Positions 41,040-50,018 of a stretch of 64,000 bases of DNA are shown in pieces. The notes under the pieces were generated by a model. It ran no database searches, was not told the origin of the DNA, and saw only the letters and a program-made list of their open reading frames with translations. Source of the DNA: Hungatella hathewayi (GTDB lineage Bacteria > Bacillota > Clostridia > Lachnospirales > Lachnospiraceae); contig CP102274.1 in assembly GCA_025149285.1 (NCBI GenBank), positions 5,110,001 through 5,174,000 of the forward strand, in the 5' to 3' direction. Made by a program: the position numbers and the translations under genes. Every line of letters begins with the position of its first letter. The first letter of the stretch is position 1.

Positions 41040-41978
41040 ATGAGCAATACAAACGATGCAGACGCCGCAAAAGACATTCCTGACAATTTTCCGGCGGAAG
41101 ACCTGGTTCTAAAAAGTTCCATGCAGTTTTTCGGGGATGAACTTCTGTCGTACCTTGGAATTACGGCGGAACCAGTAACTGTTGGTCCGACAGAATTTGT
41201 CTATTTGACGGCAAAGCAGTTATATGAAGATTTTAACTTCATCAAGCCGGACCGGAGCTGGATTCATCTGGAATTTGAAAGCGACAGCATTAAGGAGGAG
41301 GATCTCCGCCGTTTTCGCAGTTACGAAGCGGTCACCTCCTATATCTGCCGCGTCGATATTACCACTTATGTGATCTGCTCATCAACAGTAAAGGAAATCC
41401 GTAATGAATTAAAGACAGGTCATAATACCTACAAAATCATCCCTGTCCGGCTGAAGAATAATAACGCGGATGAACTGTTTGCCCGTCTGTTTGAAAAGCA
41501 GAAAAACGGTGAAGTGCTGAACCGGGCAGATCTTGTTCCTCTGCTGCTCACCACACTGATGTCAGGTACCACGGATCAAAAAGACCGCATTATTCTGGCA
41601 AACCGCCTGATTACGGAATCCGGCGCCCTGTCACAGGGAGAAATTGTAAAGATGCAGGCTGTCCTGTATACACTTGCTAACAAATTTTTGTCAAACCAGG
41701 AGTTAACTCAAATAAAGGAGGTGCTGTTCATGACACCATTAGGTCAGATGCTGGTGAATGATGGGTTTGAAAAAGGAGTTGAGAAAGGAATCGAGAAGGG
41801 GATTGAGAAGGGAATCGAGAAGGGGATTGAAAAAGGGGCCCGTGCCCTGATTTCCTCTTATCAGGAAACCGGTCTTTCATATGATGATACCCTCAAAAAA
41901 CTGATGGAAAAGCTGGAACTGGATTCCCCAACCGCCGCCAGGTATATGGAGAAATTCTGGATCCGGATTCCTGTATGA
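41040..41978 (+). CDS. Rpn / PD-(D/E)XK-like nuclease-fold protein with Glu-Lys-Gly repeats
   Basis: A 312-residue protein. The N-terminal 130 residues resemble the Rpn / transposase-31-like PD-(D/E)XK family: WIHLEFESDSIKEEDLRRF provides the Glu-x-Glu strand, followed by a helix and YICRVDITTYVICSS. The C-terminal part carries GVEKGIEKG-type repeats, a common tail of these proteins, and ends in helices. Relatives promote DNA cleavage and recombination or may be defence-like, but most are uncharacterised. ATG 41040 follows CGGAGG. A single-gene unit with its own promoter and a very strong hairpin after it. Confidence 0.7.
   Translation: MSNTNDADAAKDIPDNFPAEDLVLKSSMQFFGDELLSYLGITAEPVTVGPTEFVYLTAKQLYEDFNFIKPDRSWIHLEFESDSIKEEDLRRFRSYEAVTSYICRVDITTYVICSSTVKEIRNELKTGHNTYKIIPVRLKNNNADELFARLFEKQKNGEVLNRADLVPLLLTTLMSGTTDQKDRIILANRLITESGALSQGEIVKMQAVLYTLANKFLSNQELTQIKEVLFMTPLGQMLVNDGFEKGVEKGIEKGIEKGIEKGIEKGARALISSYQETGLSYDDTLKKLMEKLELDSPTAARYMEKFWIRIPV
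41769..41838 (+). repeat. In-frame 12-bp tandem repeat inside the Rpn-like gene
   Basis: About five to six copies of a 12-base unit close to GAGAAGGGAATC encode (E-K-G-I/V) repeats. Alternating third-base variants (GGAATC and GGGATT) suggest duplication of a 24-base pair of units. Because the unit is a multiple of three, copy-number change alters the linker length without breaking the frame. Confidence 0.85.
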
Positions 41979-42005
41979 TTCCTCATACTCAGCCAGTATA
42001 TACTT

Positions 42006-42048
42006 ATGAGGCCCTGCAGAAGAGACAGTCTCTTCTGCAGGGCCTCAT
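42006..42048. terminator. Perfect 20-bp hairpin between convergent genes
   Basis: The arm 42006-42025 is exactly complementary to 42029-42048 with a three-base loop (CAG). It contains GAGGCCCTGCAG and lies between the Rpn-like gene and the reductase gene, which converge on it. The downstream T-run is weak on both strands, but the stem is so stable that a bidirectional terminator or RNA-end protector is likely. Confidence 0.7.
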
Positions 42049-42064
42049 AGGTTTATCTTATTAA

Positions 42065-44005
42065 TTAAATGCGCACTGCCGTTTTATATGCGGTATGGAA
42101 CGCATCCAGAATCTTTCCTGCCTTCACGCAGTCGCCGATTTCATAGACCTCCAGATTCGGTTCTCCCGCCAGCGTGTCGTAGAACGCATGACGCGGCTTT
42201 AATCCTACCGCGATAACGACACTGTCCGCCGGAAGCTCTGTTCTGCGTCCGGTCCGGTCATTTACTCCGCGCACGCCCTGTTCTGTCACCTCCGTCACCC
42301 GCAGCCCCGGAATGACCGCGATGCGGTTTCTTCCAATCTTCTCATAATAGGCAATAACATCCGTCACGGCACAGTCTGCCATAATGGCATCCTTCATCTC
42401 CACAATCGTTACTTCGTGGCCTTTTTCAGCGAGATCGATGGCCGTCTCCGTACCGATCATTCCTCCGCCAACGACCACCACCTTTTTACCGATCTCCGGA
42501 TGACGGTCCAGAATGGCAAGCGCGTTGATCACATTCTTCCCATCAATACCCGGAACCGCCGGAATCACAGGTTCCGCTCCAACCGCAGATATCACCACAT
42601 CGTATCCCCCGGCCTTCACCATCTCCGGAGTCAGTTCTTCGCTGACAACCGGAATCTCCAGCTTTTCAATCTGGTGAATCTGATAATCGATCAGATGCCG
42701 GATATCTTCCTTAAATTCAGGGGCCGACGCCTCGTGGAGATAGCCGCCCAGTTTTCTCATCTCGTAGATGGTGACATCATGGCCTTTCAGCTTTAAAACG
42801 CGGGCAGCTTCCATCCCTGCCGGACCGCCGCCGGCAATGACAACTTTTTTCTTCGTTTCCGCCGGTTTGACAGCCAGATCCTCTTCGAAGCCCAGCACCG
42901 GATTCACTGCACACATGACGGTACGCCCCAGGAAGGAACTTCTCTGCAGACAGCCTTCGTTGCAGCGGATACACGGGCGGATGTCTTCCGGACGGTCTTC
43001 CATCGCCTTCTTCACCCACTCGTTGTCCGCCCACATCGGACGTCCCAGCGTGATGAAATCTGCCTTTCCCTGCTCCAGAATATCTTCCGCGTACTGAGGA
43101 AGCGTGATGGAACCGGAGGCCATAACAGGAACGTGCACCTCTTTTTTCACGGCCTCCGCCGCCCATACATTGTAACAGACCGGCATTGCCATGGGGCTTA
43201 CCTGGTGAATCATGGTGTGGTGATCTCCGCCCGAGATGTGGAAGGCATCGATTCCCAGTTTCTCCAGCTCTTTCGCATAGTAAATGGTATCTTCGATGGT
43301 CATTCCATCCGGTTCATAATCCGTTCCGGATAAGCGGACGGTTAACGGGAAATCAGGTCCCACCTTCCTGCGGCAGTTTTCCACCACCTGTCCCAGGAAA
43401 CGGAAGCGGTTCTCTCTCGATCCGCCGTACCAGTCGCCTCTCTTATTCGTAAAAGGAGAAAGAAAGTTCGTGATTAAATAGCCGTGAGCCGCGTGGATTT
43501 CCACCAGATCAAAGCCGGCATCCACGGCACGTTTCGCCGCATCTCCAAAGGCCTCGATGAGAACCTGGATTTCATCGATGGTCAATTCCTCCGGGATCGC
43601 GTGAAACTGGTCGTAAAGCATGGGCCACGGAATCGCGGAAGCTGATTTCATAGGCGGTCCCAGGAATCTCTGGCGGCCGCAGTGTTCGATCTGAATTCCG
43701 GCTTTTGCTCCATGGTTCTTGATGCTGTCCGCCAGCCAGCCCAGCCCCGCAATGTGCTCATGGCTGCTGATGCCAACCTGGCAGTGGCAGGACTTGCTGG
43801 CAATGTCGTCAATATAGGCGTATTCTACGATTACCAGACCGGCTCCGCCGTCGGCCAGATGGGTGTAGTGATCGACCAGTCTCTGAGTCACGGTGCCATC
43901 CTTGTTGCTGAGTCCCGTCGTCTGAGGCGCCTTTACCAGACGGTTCTTTACTCTCAGGGTACCGATCTGCCCCGGTTCAAACAGCTTTGGAAACATTTTC
44001 TTCAT
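42065..44005 (-). CDS. Old-yellow-enzyme-type NADH:flavin oxidoreductase (2,4-dienoyl-CoA reductase family)
   Basis: A 646-residue iron-sulfur flavoenzyme with an N-terminal FMN barrel (residues 1-350, LFEPGQIGTLRVKNRLVKAP, HAAHGYLITNFLSPFTNKR), a 4Fe-4S binding region CIRCNEGCLQ with a further Cys in MCAVNP, and C-terminal FAD and NAD(P) Rossmann parts (VVIAGGGPAGMEAARVL, KVVVVGGGMIGTETAIDLA). Relatives reduce activated C=C bonds of enoates, bile acids, cinnamate or dienoyl-CoA. It follows the molybdenum hydroxylase subunits by six bases, so the two enzymes probably act in one pathway on an aromatic or heterocyclic substrate. Substrate unknown. Confidence 0.9.
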   Translation of the reverse strand: MKKMFPKLFEPGQIGTLRVKNRLVKAPQTTGLSNKDGTVTQRLVDHYTHLADGGAGLVIVEYAYIDDIASKSCHCQVGISSHEHIAGLGWLADSIKNHGAKAGIQIEHCGRQRFLGPPMKSASAIPWPMLYDQFHAIPEELTIDEIQVLIEAFGDAAKRAVDAGFDLVEIHAAHGYLITNFLSPFTNKRGDWYGGSRENRFRFLGQVVENCRRKVGPDFPLTVRLSGTDYEPDGMTIEDTIYYAKELEKLGIDAFHISGGDHHTMIHQVSPMAMPVCYNVWAAEAVKKEVHVPVMASGSITLPQYAEDILEQGKADFITLGRPMWADNEWVKKAMEDRPEDIRPCIRCNEGCLQRSSFLGRTVMCAVNPVLGFEEDLAVKPAETKKKVVIAGGGPAGMEAARVLKLKGHDVTIYEMRKLGGYLHEASAPEFKEDIRHLIDYQIHQIEKLEIPVVSEELTPEMVKAGGYDVVISAVGAEPVIPAVPGIDGKNVINALAILDRHPEIGKKVVVVGGGMIGTETAIDLAEKGHEVTIVEMKDAIMADCAVTDVIAYYEKIGRNRIAVIPGLRVTEVTEQGVRGVNDRTGRRTELPADSVVIAVGLKPRHAFYDTLAGEPNLEVYEIGDCVKAGKILDAFHTAYKTAVRI

Positions 44006-44011
44006 GATAAA

Positions 44012-46279
44012 TCACTCCTTTTCCTTTTTTATTGCTTCTAACATCTTTTCTTCTGTTATGGGAATCTCATGGAACCGGATTCCCGTCGCATGGGAAACTG
44101 CATTGGCGATGGCTGCAGCAGTCGGCACCAGGCCGCATTCTCCGACGCCCTTCGCTCCGAAGGGACCGCTCGGCTCGTTGGTTTCCACCAGAATTACATC
44201 GATATCCGGTGTCTCCAGAATCGTTGGAAGGTAATATTTATGGAAGCTGTCCTGGGCCTGCCTTCCCTTTTTGTCATAGACAATCTGTTCGCTTAAGGCA
44301 TAGCCGATTCCCTGCAGCACAGAACCGTGAATCTGTCCTTCCACAATATCCGGATTGATGGCCCGGCCCACATCGTGAGCCGCCGCCAGACGAAGGACCT
44401 CAGTCTGCCCCGTCTCCAGATCCACTTCAACCTCTGCAAAATGAGCGTGCCACGGAGGCGCATTAAACGGTACGGTCTGGCCGATTCCTATGATCTGCCG
44501 GTTGGCCCTGTGAATCAGATGGGCCGCTTCCCCGATGGTCATGCAAGGTTCTCCATTTACGGAAATCATCCCATTCTCCAGCGTCAGAGTTTTCAGATCC
44601 GCCTTCAGCTGCTCTGCGGTAAACTCCAGGATCTTCTGTTTTGCATCCCGTCCCGCCGCCTCTACCGCAGTTCCCGCCGAATAAAGCGTTCTGCTGGCAT
44701 GGCTTCCGATGTCGTAAGGGGTGCTGGCCGTGTCTCCAAAGACGATGCTCACCTGATCCATGGGAATTCCCAGGGAGGAGGCCGCTACCTGCGACAGCGT
44801 GGTGGCAATTCCCTGTCCCATATCGGGAACACCCACCGCTAAATTGGCGGAACCGTCCTCCATAACGGTCAGATAGGCGTTGTCAAACTCCACCGCAAAG
44901 GGCCAGGAGTTGCTTAAATGAGTTCCAGCCGCCATTCCGATGCCCCGCACTTTTTTGCTGTCCGTGGTCTTTTTGAGCCTGTCTCTGTCAGTCCAGCCGA
45001 TCTTCTCCGCTCCCTTTTCCATACACTCCGCAAGGCCGCATGTAGCGCAGGGATACGGTGGAAGCCAGGGGGCGTATGGAGTCATAACATTTTTCAGACG
45101 AAGCTCCATCGGATCCATGCCGAGCCGTTCGGCCATCATATCGACCGTGGATTCCACCGCAAAGTTTCCCTGCGGATTGCCAAAGCCTCTCATGGCACCT
45201 GCTGTAGTTGTGTTTGTATAGACGCAGAGACCGTCGTACAATACGTTGGGAATCTGATAAATGCTTATATTTGTCACGCCCAGAACCGCTGTCACGTCGG
45301 GTCCCGCATTAGCGTAACCTCCTGTGTTTAAAACGGCGTTCAGATACAGGGCCTGGAAGCTTCCGTCCCGCTTCGCTCCAAGCTTCACCGTTATGTAACC
45401 GGAGTGCCTGGTGGTCGAAGCGATAAAATCTTCTTTTCTGTCATAGACAAACCGTACCGGTTTTCCCGCAAGGATCGCCAGTGCAGCAGCTATGGGTTCC
45501 GCTTTTCCGCTCATTCCCACATGGGAACCAAACGCGCCTCCGATATAGGGGGGATTCAGTACACGGACCCGGCTGGCCGGCATCCCGAACAGCTTCGCCA
45601 GAAGATTCTTTAAGGGATGGGGACTTTGGGTCGTGGACCACACCGTCAAATGCCCCGATGCAGAGTAATCCGCCACCGCGGCCTGCGTCTCCAGCTGGCA
45701 GTGCTTTACCACAGAAAGTTTAAACCGTTCTTCCAGGATAAGATCGCTCTCCGCAAACCCCTTCTCCAGATCTCCCATGGGAAGCTTTGCCATGCCGGCA
45801 ATGTTATTTCCGATAAAACAGGGATGAACGGGCGGCGCATCTGGTTTCATGGCCTCCAGGGGATCAAAGACAGCCGGCAGCTCCTCGTATTCCACCCGAA
45901 TCAGCTTAAGAGCCTGCTTTGCCGTCTCCTCCGTATCCGCGGCGACTGCTGCCACCTCATCGCCCACATAACGCAGTTCCTGATTAAAGACCTGCTCATC
46001 CTCCACAGGAACCGCAGGCGGGTTCGCCTCGCTGCAGGAGCTGTTAAAATGGCATTCCGTTGTATTTTTATAGGTAGCTACGGCACGTACTCCTGGCAGT
46101 TTTTCCGCCTCCGCCGTATCGATAGACACGATTCTGGCATGTGGATACGGGCTTCGCAGTACTTTTGCATGCAGCATCCCGGGAAGCTTTAAATCCGTGG
46201 TAAACGCTGCCAGTCCGGTCGCCTTTTCCAGAGCGTCAATTCTTGGCAATGGTTTTCCTACTTCACCTTCCGCCTTCAT
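44012..46279 (-). CDS. Molybdenum hydroxylase large (molybdopterin-binding) subunit, xanthine dehydrogenase family
   Basis: A 755-residue subunit that binds the molybdenum cofactor and hydroxylates a C-H bond with water. It has the usual opening IDALEKATGLAAFTTDLKLPGMLHAKVLRSPYPHARI (a/b hammerhead domain, in segments), the cofactor loops with GGAFGSHVGMSGKAEP and RGFGNPQG, and the active-site Glu in GAKGVGECG near the end. ATG 46279 overlaps the end of the iron-sulfur gene after GGAGGCG. Xanthine, hypoxanthine, nicotinate and aldehydes are all possible substrates. Confidence 0.92.
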   Translation of the reverse strand: MKAEGEVGKPLPRIDALEKATGLAAFTTDLKLPGMLHAKVLRSPYPHARIVSIDTAEAEKLPGVRAVATYKNTTECHFNSSCSEANPPAVPVEDEQVFNQELRYVGDEVAAVAADTEETAKQALKLIRVEYEELPAVFDPLEAMKPDAPPVHPCFIGNNIAGMAKLPMGDLEKGFAESDLILEERFKLSVVKHCQLETQAAVADYSASGHLTVWSTTQSPHPLKNLLAKLFGMPASRVRVLNPPYIGGAFGSHVGMSGKAEPIAAALAILAGKPVRFVYDRKEDFIASTTRHSGYITVKLGAKRDGSFQALYLNAVLNTGGYANAGPDVTAVLGVTNISIYQIPNVLYDGLCVYTNTTTAGAMRGFGNPQGNFAVESTVDMMAERLGMDPMELRLKNVMTPYAPWLPPYPCATCGLAECMEKGAEKIGWTDRDRLKKTTDSKKVRGIGMAAGTHLSNSWPFAVEFDNAYLTVMEDGSANLAVGVPDMGQGIATTLSQVAASSLGIPMDQVSIVFGDTASTPYDIGSHASRTLYSAGTAVEAAGRDAKQKILEFTAEQLKADLKTLTLENGMISVNGEPCMTIGEAAHLIHRANRQIIGIGQTVPFNAPPWHAHFAEVEVDLETGQTEVLRLAAAHDVGRAINPDIVEGQIHGSVLQGIGYALSEQIVYDKKGRQAQDSFHKYYLPTILETPDIDVILVETNEPSGPFGAKGVGECGLVPTAAAIANAVSHATGIRFHEIPITEEKMLEAIKKEKE

Positions 46280-46760
46280 CCGTTTCGCCTCCTTCCATAA
46301 GGGCCAGCGCGCGGGCTGCAAGCTCCACGGCCTGTTCTATTTTCACGTATCCGGTACAGCGGCACAGATTACCTGCCAGCGCGGTTCGGATCTCCTCTCT
46401 CGTCGGATGGGGCTTCTCATCGAGGAGCGCCTTGGCCGACAGAATCATTCCCGGCGTACAGAAGCCGCATTGAACAGCCCCTGCGTCGATAAACGCCTGC
46501 TGGATAGGATGGGGTTTTCCTGCTGTCTTTAAGCCCTCTATGGTGACAACGCGGCAGCCTTCCACACGCGCCGCCGGAACCATACAGGAATTGACCGCTT
46601 TTCCGTCCACAATCACGGTACACGCACCGCATTCCCCCTGTCCGCAGCCTTTCTTCGTTCCGGTGAGCCCCAGCCGGTCCCGCAGAACATCCGCCAGTAA
46701 GTCAAACGGCTCGATCTCCACCCGGGCCGGAACATCATTTAATATAAAGGACAGCTTCAT
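46263..46760 (-). CDS. Molybdenum hydroxylase 2Fe-2S subunit
   Basis: A 165-residue electron-transfer subunit. Plant-type cluster cysteines C39, C44, C47 (GCGQGECGAC) and C59; second cluster cysteines C98, C101 (CGFCTPG), C133, C135 (NLCRCTGY). ATG 46760 follows GGAGG and overlaps the FAD-subunit stop (ATGA). A longer frame from 47018 is inside the FAD gene and is rejected. Confidence 0.95.
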   Translation of the reverse strand: MKLSFILNDVPARVEIEPFDLLADVLRDRLGLTGTKKGCGQGECGACTVIVDGKAVNSCMVPAARVEGCRVVTIEGLKTAGKPHPIQQAFIDAGAVQCGFCTPGMILSAKALLDEKPHPTREEIRTALAGNLCRCTGYVKIEQAVELAARALALMEGGETDEGGR

Positions 46761-47647
46761 TCCTGCTCCACCTCCTTTTTCCCGTTTCCGGCATCGGAAA
46801 ATGCTTCCAGCAGCGCCCGTTCCACCATCACCGGAAGGACTTCCTCCCTGTAATGCTTCGAACCGCGGATCAGGCTGTCCCTGGGATTCGCATTTTCTAA
46901 CGCCAGTCTTCCCGCCTCCTGAAACAGCTCCTTCGAAGCTGTTCTTCCGGTCAGAAACGTCTCCGCCGCCTCTGCGCGCACCGGTCCCACACCTACCGGA
47001 GCCATGGCAATACGGCACAGTTCCACCACGCCATCCCTGACTGCCAGAAATGCCGCCACACAGACCATGGGCAGCGCCAGAGCCTTTCTCTGTTCCAGTC
47101 TGGCGTAACCGCTTCCCTCACCGGGTTCTGCCGCCGGAACCAGAAGCCTCGTAACCAGACTCTTCGTGCTGTCAACCGTACTCTTTCCAAATCCGGCGTA
47201 AAGACGATCCATGGAAAGCACTTCTGTTCCGGTTCCATTTACCACCTCCACCGATGCGCCCAGTGCTGCCAGTGCCACCGCACTGTCCGCCGCCGGCTGG
47301 CCGTTTACAAGATTGCCGCCGATGGTACTGCAGTTGCGAATCTGATTGGAGCCAACGGAATGGGACGCCTTTGCCAGCGCATATGCGTACTGCCTGATCA
47401 TGGAACTCGCTGCCGCCTGATTATGGGTGACTGCCGCACCGATCTCCAGAATCCCGCCGTCCCGCCTGATCCCGGTCAGCTCTGGAATTCCCGTGATATC
47501 CACGAGACAGTCCGCCTGATACTTTCCGCTCTGCAAATCCAGCACCAGATCGGTACCGCCTGCTATAATCCTTCCGCGTCCCTCATATTGGGCAAGCAGT
47601 GCAGGTACCTCTTTTGCCTCCTTTGCCATTATGTAATTCTGTACCAT
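46757..47647 (-). CDS. Molybdenum hydroxylase FAD-binding subunit
   Basis: A 296-residue subunit of the CoxM/XdhB type: RGRIIAGGTDLVLDLQSGKY near residue 25-45, then SHSVGSNQIRNCSTIGGNLVNG (FAD binding, in order) and the C-terminal CO-dehydrogenase flavoprotein domain. The start at ATG 47647 follows AAGGAGG with a 12-base spacer. First gene of the operon FAD, 2Fe-2S, Mo, reductase. Confidence 0.92.
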   Translation of the reverse strand: MVQNYIMAKEAKEVPALLAQYEGRGRIIAGGTDLVLDLQSGKYQADCLVDITGIPELTGIRRDGGILEIGAAVTHNQAAASSMIRQYAYALAKASHSVGSNQIRNCSTIGGNLVNGQPAADSAVALAALGASVEVVNGTGTEVLSMDRLYAGFGKSTVDSTKSLVTRLLVPAAEPGEGSGYARLEQRKALALPMVCVAAFLAVRDGVVELCRIAMAPVGVGPVRAEAAETFLTGRTASKELFQEAGRLALENANPRDSLIRGSKHYREEVLPVMVERALLEAFSDAGNGKKEVEQE

Positions 47648-47702
47648 AAGGAAATCAGTCCTCCTTTCGTTTTGCCTTTTTTCGTTCAATTTTCACAGTT
47701 TT

Positions 47703-47711
47703 ATTATAACA
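47703..47711 (-). promoter_or_regulatory. Extended -10 promoter of the molybdenum hydroxylase operon
   Basis: On the minus strand TGTTATAAT forms an extended -10 box about 55 bp upstream of the FAD-subunit start. No good -35 hexamer is present, which fits an extended -10 promoter or one needing an activator. No regulator gene is adjacent. Confidence 0.5.
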
Positions 47712-47850
47712 GTTTCCATCAGGCGCCATCTCCAAAAAATGGATGGTCAATTTTGTAGTTCCTATGGGAATCGTAACAGAATTTTCATAAATCCTTAAAG
47801 TCTTTTTTCCGCTTCAATGGTAGAATCATCCATAATAAGGAGGAGATCCT

Positions 47851-48420
47851 ATGAAAAAGAAAACCGTCTGGACTGCATCCGTACTGGGAGCCGCGGCCTT
47901 TCTGGCGGCATTCTGCCTGTTGGCACCGCGCAGCTATCCGGTACCTGCAGATACGACCGTCGGCACCCGCAGCATCCGATATGAAGACCGGCCTGAAACG
48001 GCAGCCGAGATCATTGTGGCCCGTTACTTCTTAAACCAGATAACGGGGGATTTTAATGAAATGAAAAACCTTCTTCCCAATACGGAAGCAGACAGGATTA
48101 CGCTGAAAAATGAGAAAGAAGCATTCCTGAAGGGGGAATCCATGGAAACGTATCTCATCCGTTCCATCACCACCCTGGATCGTGAACAGTATATCGGAGA
48201 CAACAGGGCATTTTCCTATCCCGGCGCGGAACACAAAGCCCGGCAGGAGAATCTGAAGGATTATGTGGTTGTACATGTGGAATTCTATCAGAAATGGTCA
48301 GATAAGGCAGAGGCCCGTGCACCGCAGTGGGGCTCCGGAGAATGCGGCCGGAACTTCCTGGTAGGCAGAAAAGCACTGGATAAAAATTACAAAATATATG
48401 ATTATGGAATGATGATGTAA
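47851..48420 (+). CDS. Secreted or membrane-anchored protein of unknown function
   Basis: A 189-residue protein with a strong N-terminal signal/anchor (KKTVWTASVLGAAAFLAAFCLL). The rest is soluble, with ETAAEIIVARYFLNQITGDFNEM resembling the start of NTF2-like or DUF4829-like secreted domains, and an aromatic C-terminal part. I do not recognise the family with confidence. It is 10 bp before an acetyltransferase gene and shares its terminator. ATG follows AGGAGGAG. Confidence 0.75.
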   Translation: MKKKTVWTASVLGAAAFLAAFCLLAPRSYPVPADTTVGTRSIRYEDRPETAAEIIVARYFLNQITGDFNEMKNLLPNTEADRITLKNEKEAFLKGESMETYLIRSITTLDREQYIGDNRAFSYPGAEHKARQENLKDYVVVHVEFYQKWSDKAEARAPQWGSGECGRNFLVGRKALDKNYKIYDYGMMM

Positions 48421-48430
48421 GGAGACAGAT

Positions 48431-48934
48431 ATGAGTAAGGAGATCACATTGGCAAAGGCCGGGCTCTCAAACTGCGAGGAACTTTACCAATTACAGACCA
48501 TTTCTTTCCACCAGCTTCTGGAAAAATACCAGGATTATGATTCCAATCCAGGCGCGGAGACGAAGGACCGTACGCTTCAGAGACTGAAAGACCCGTTTAC
48601 GGATTACTATTTTATCTGCTTATCCGGAAAGCATATCGGTGCGGTCCGCATCAGCCACTTCGAAACTTTATGCAGGCTCAAGCAGTTATTCATTCTTCCT
48701 GAATTCCAGGGACACGGATATGCGCAGCAGGCTATTTTACTGGCTGAGGCACTGTATCCGGAGATCCAAAGATGGGAGCTTGATACAATCAGCCAGGAGG
48801 CAAAGCTCTGCCACCTGTATGAGAAAATGGGGTATACAAAGACTGGGCGGATGGAAAAGATTAAGGACGGGATGGATCTTGTTTATTATGCCAGGCATAC
48901 TAAAAGAGCAGGGAATTGCGGCAGACAGGCATGA
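48431..48934 (+). CDS. GNAT-family N-acetyltransferase
   Basis: A 167-residue acetyl-CoA-dependent acetyltransferase. Motif A is seen as LFILPEFQGHGYAQQAILLAE in two overlapping parts, and LCHLYEKMGYTKTGRME is the usual C-terminal motif. Acceptor unknown (amine of a small molecule or protein). Probably cotranscribed with the preceding secreted protein, followed by a strong terminator. Confidence 0.88.
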   Translation: MSKEITLAKAGLSNCEELYQLQTISFHQLLEKYQDYDSNPGAETKDRTLQRLKDPFTDYYFICLSGKHIGAVRISHFETLCRLKQLFILPEFQGHGYAQQAILLAEALYPEIQRWELDTISQEAKLCHLYEKMGYTKTGRMEKIKDGMDLVYYARHTKRAGNCGRQA

Positions 48935-48954
48935 GAAGCCGCAGGAGATCGTAC

Positions 48955-49004
48955 AGCATGGAAAGCCAACTGTAATCAGGAAATAACAGTTGGCTTTCCA
49001 TGCT
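48955..49004. terminator. Perfect 19-bp hairpin terminator
   Basis: Arm 48955-48973 is exactly complementary to 48986-49004, with a 12-base loop, followed by TATTATATAT. It separates the acetyltransferase from a convergent lipoprotein gene and can work in both directions. Confidence 0.75.
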
Positions 49005-49029
49005 TATTATATATATTCAATTTTATTAA

Positions 49030-49869
49030 TCAACGATCGGCCTGCGCACTCTGAGTTCCATCAGGAACCGCCCACGGTTCCAGTACTGAAAGAAGTCTGT
49101 CATCATAATTCAAGCCAATACCGGTGCTGTATTCCTGGCTGGGGAGAGTTCCACGGGGATAGGTGATCTCTAAGTGGGTTGGAAAAAGGAGAATATACTC
49201 CGGCCGCAGGGCTGCTTCCATCTCCCCGCGCAGTTCCAGGCTGACAGCGTCCGAAGCATCTAAGAGCCACTGTCTTGCCTCTTCTTCCGGCAGGATGAAT
49301 AAGTCCCAGTTACTGTATACCGCCCCTGTTTCCCTGTTAAACACGGCTCCCAGCCGAAGCTCCTCTGATTCCTGGCCGCTTACCGGAATTGCAGCGATTG
49401 TGATAAAGCATACCATTGTATCATTAGCTGCGGAAGGCGTAATCTCCTGACGGACATGGCGTTCCTGATACAACGTTCCGTTCTGCCGGCAGGACAGGTA
49501 ATCCTCATAGGCCTTCTGAAGCTCTGTCTCCGTGTCGTAGAGCAGTCCCTGTTCCTCGTAATAGCCATCTATGGCCTTACGGGCAGATTCATTTAAATCA
49601 TTAAAACTCACGGTCCCGGCTACGTAATAGTTGTCCGGTCCAACGGTCTTATAGACCGTCAAAAGACTTGTTCCATCTGATAATCTGTAGCTGTCATACG
49701 TATTATGCTCGTCCTGCCATAAGTCCGCGCTCTCTCCTCCCGGAAGGGAGGCAGCATTTTCCTGTATCAGATGCAGCGTCTCCTCCTCCTGAACAGGGCC
49801 TCTGTAACAGCCCGACAGGAATAAAAGGGACAGGACCAGTGCTGATGGGTAAATTCGCCTCGCTTTCAT
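49030..49869 (-). CDS. Lipoprotein of unknown function
   Basis: A 279-residue exported lipoprotein (lipobox FLSGC, Cys21). The mature part is acidic; AGTVSFNDLNESARKAIDGYYEEQG and NTETGAVYSNWDLFILPEEE-like segments do not match a family I can name. Single-gene unit with its own promoter-like box upstream and a shared hairpin terminator. The start follows AAAGGAGGA. Confidence 0.8.
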   Translation of the reverse strand: MKARRIYPSALVLSLLFLSGCYRGPVQEEETLHLIQENAASLPGGESADLWQDEHNTYDSYRLSDGTSLLTVYKTVGPDNYYVAGTVSFNDLNESARKAIDGYYEEQGLLYDTETELQKAYEDYLSCRQNGTLYQERHVRQEITPSAANDTMVCFITIAAIPVSGQESEELRLGAVFNRETGAVYSNWDLFILPEEEARQWLLDASDAVSLELRGEMEAALRPEYILLFPTHLEITYPRGTLPSQEYSTGIGLNYDDRLLSVLEPWAVPDGTQSAQADR

Positions 49870-49900
49870 GAGTTATCCTCCTTTATGTTTCTAACACCAT

Positions 49901-49927
49901 GTTATACTTAAAAGCAGGAATTGTCCA
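49901..49927 (-). promoter_or_regulatory. Promoter candidate of the lipoprotein gene
   Basis: Minus-strand TGGACA (49927-49922) and TATAAC (49906-49901), spacer 15 bases, about 30 bp upstream of the lipoprotein start. The spacing is short, so this is a moderate call. Confidence 0.45.
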
Positions 49928-50018
49928 CCGTTTCATGCTTTTCCGCAGGTTTCAGGAAATCGGTATGATACCCGGCAGCTGCATCAGACCGCACGGATTT
50001 ACTTTTTCCGGATCCTTT

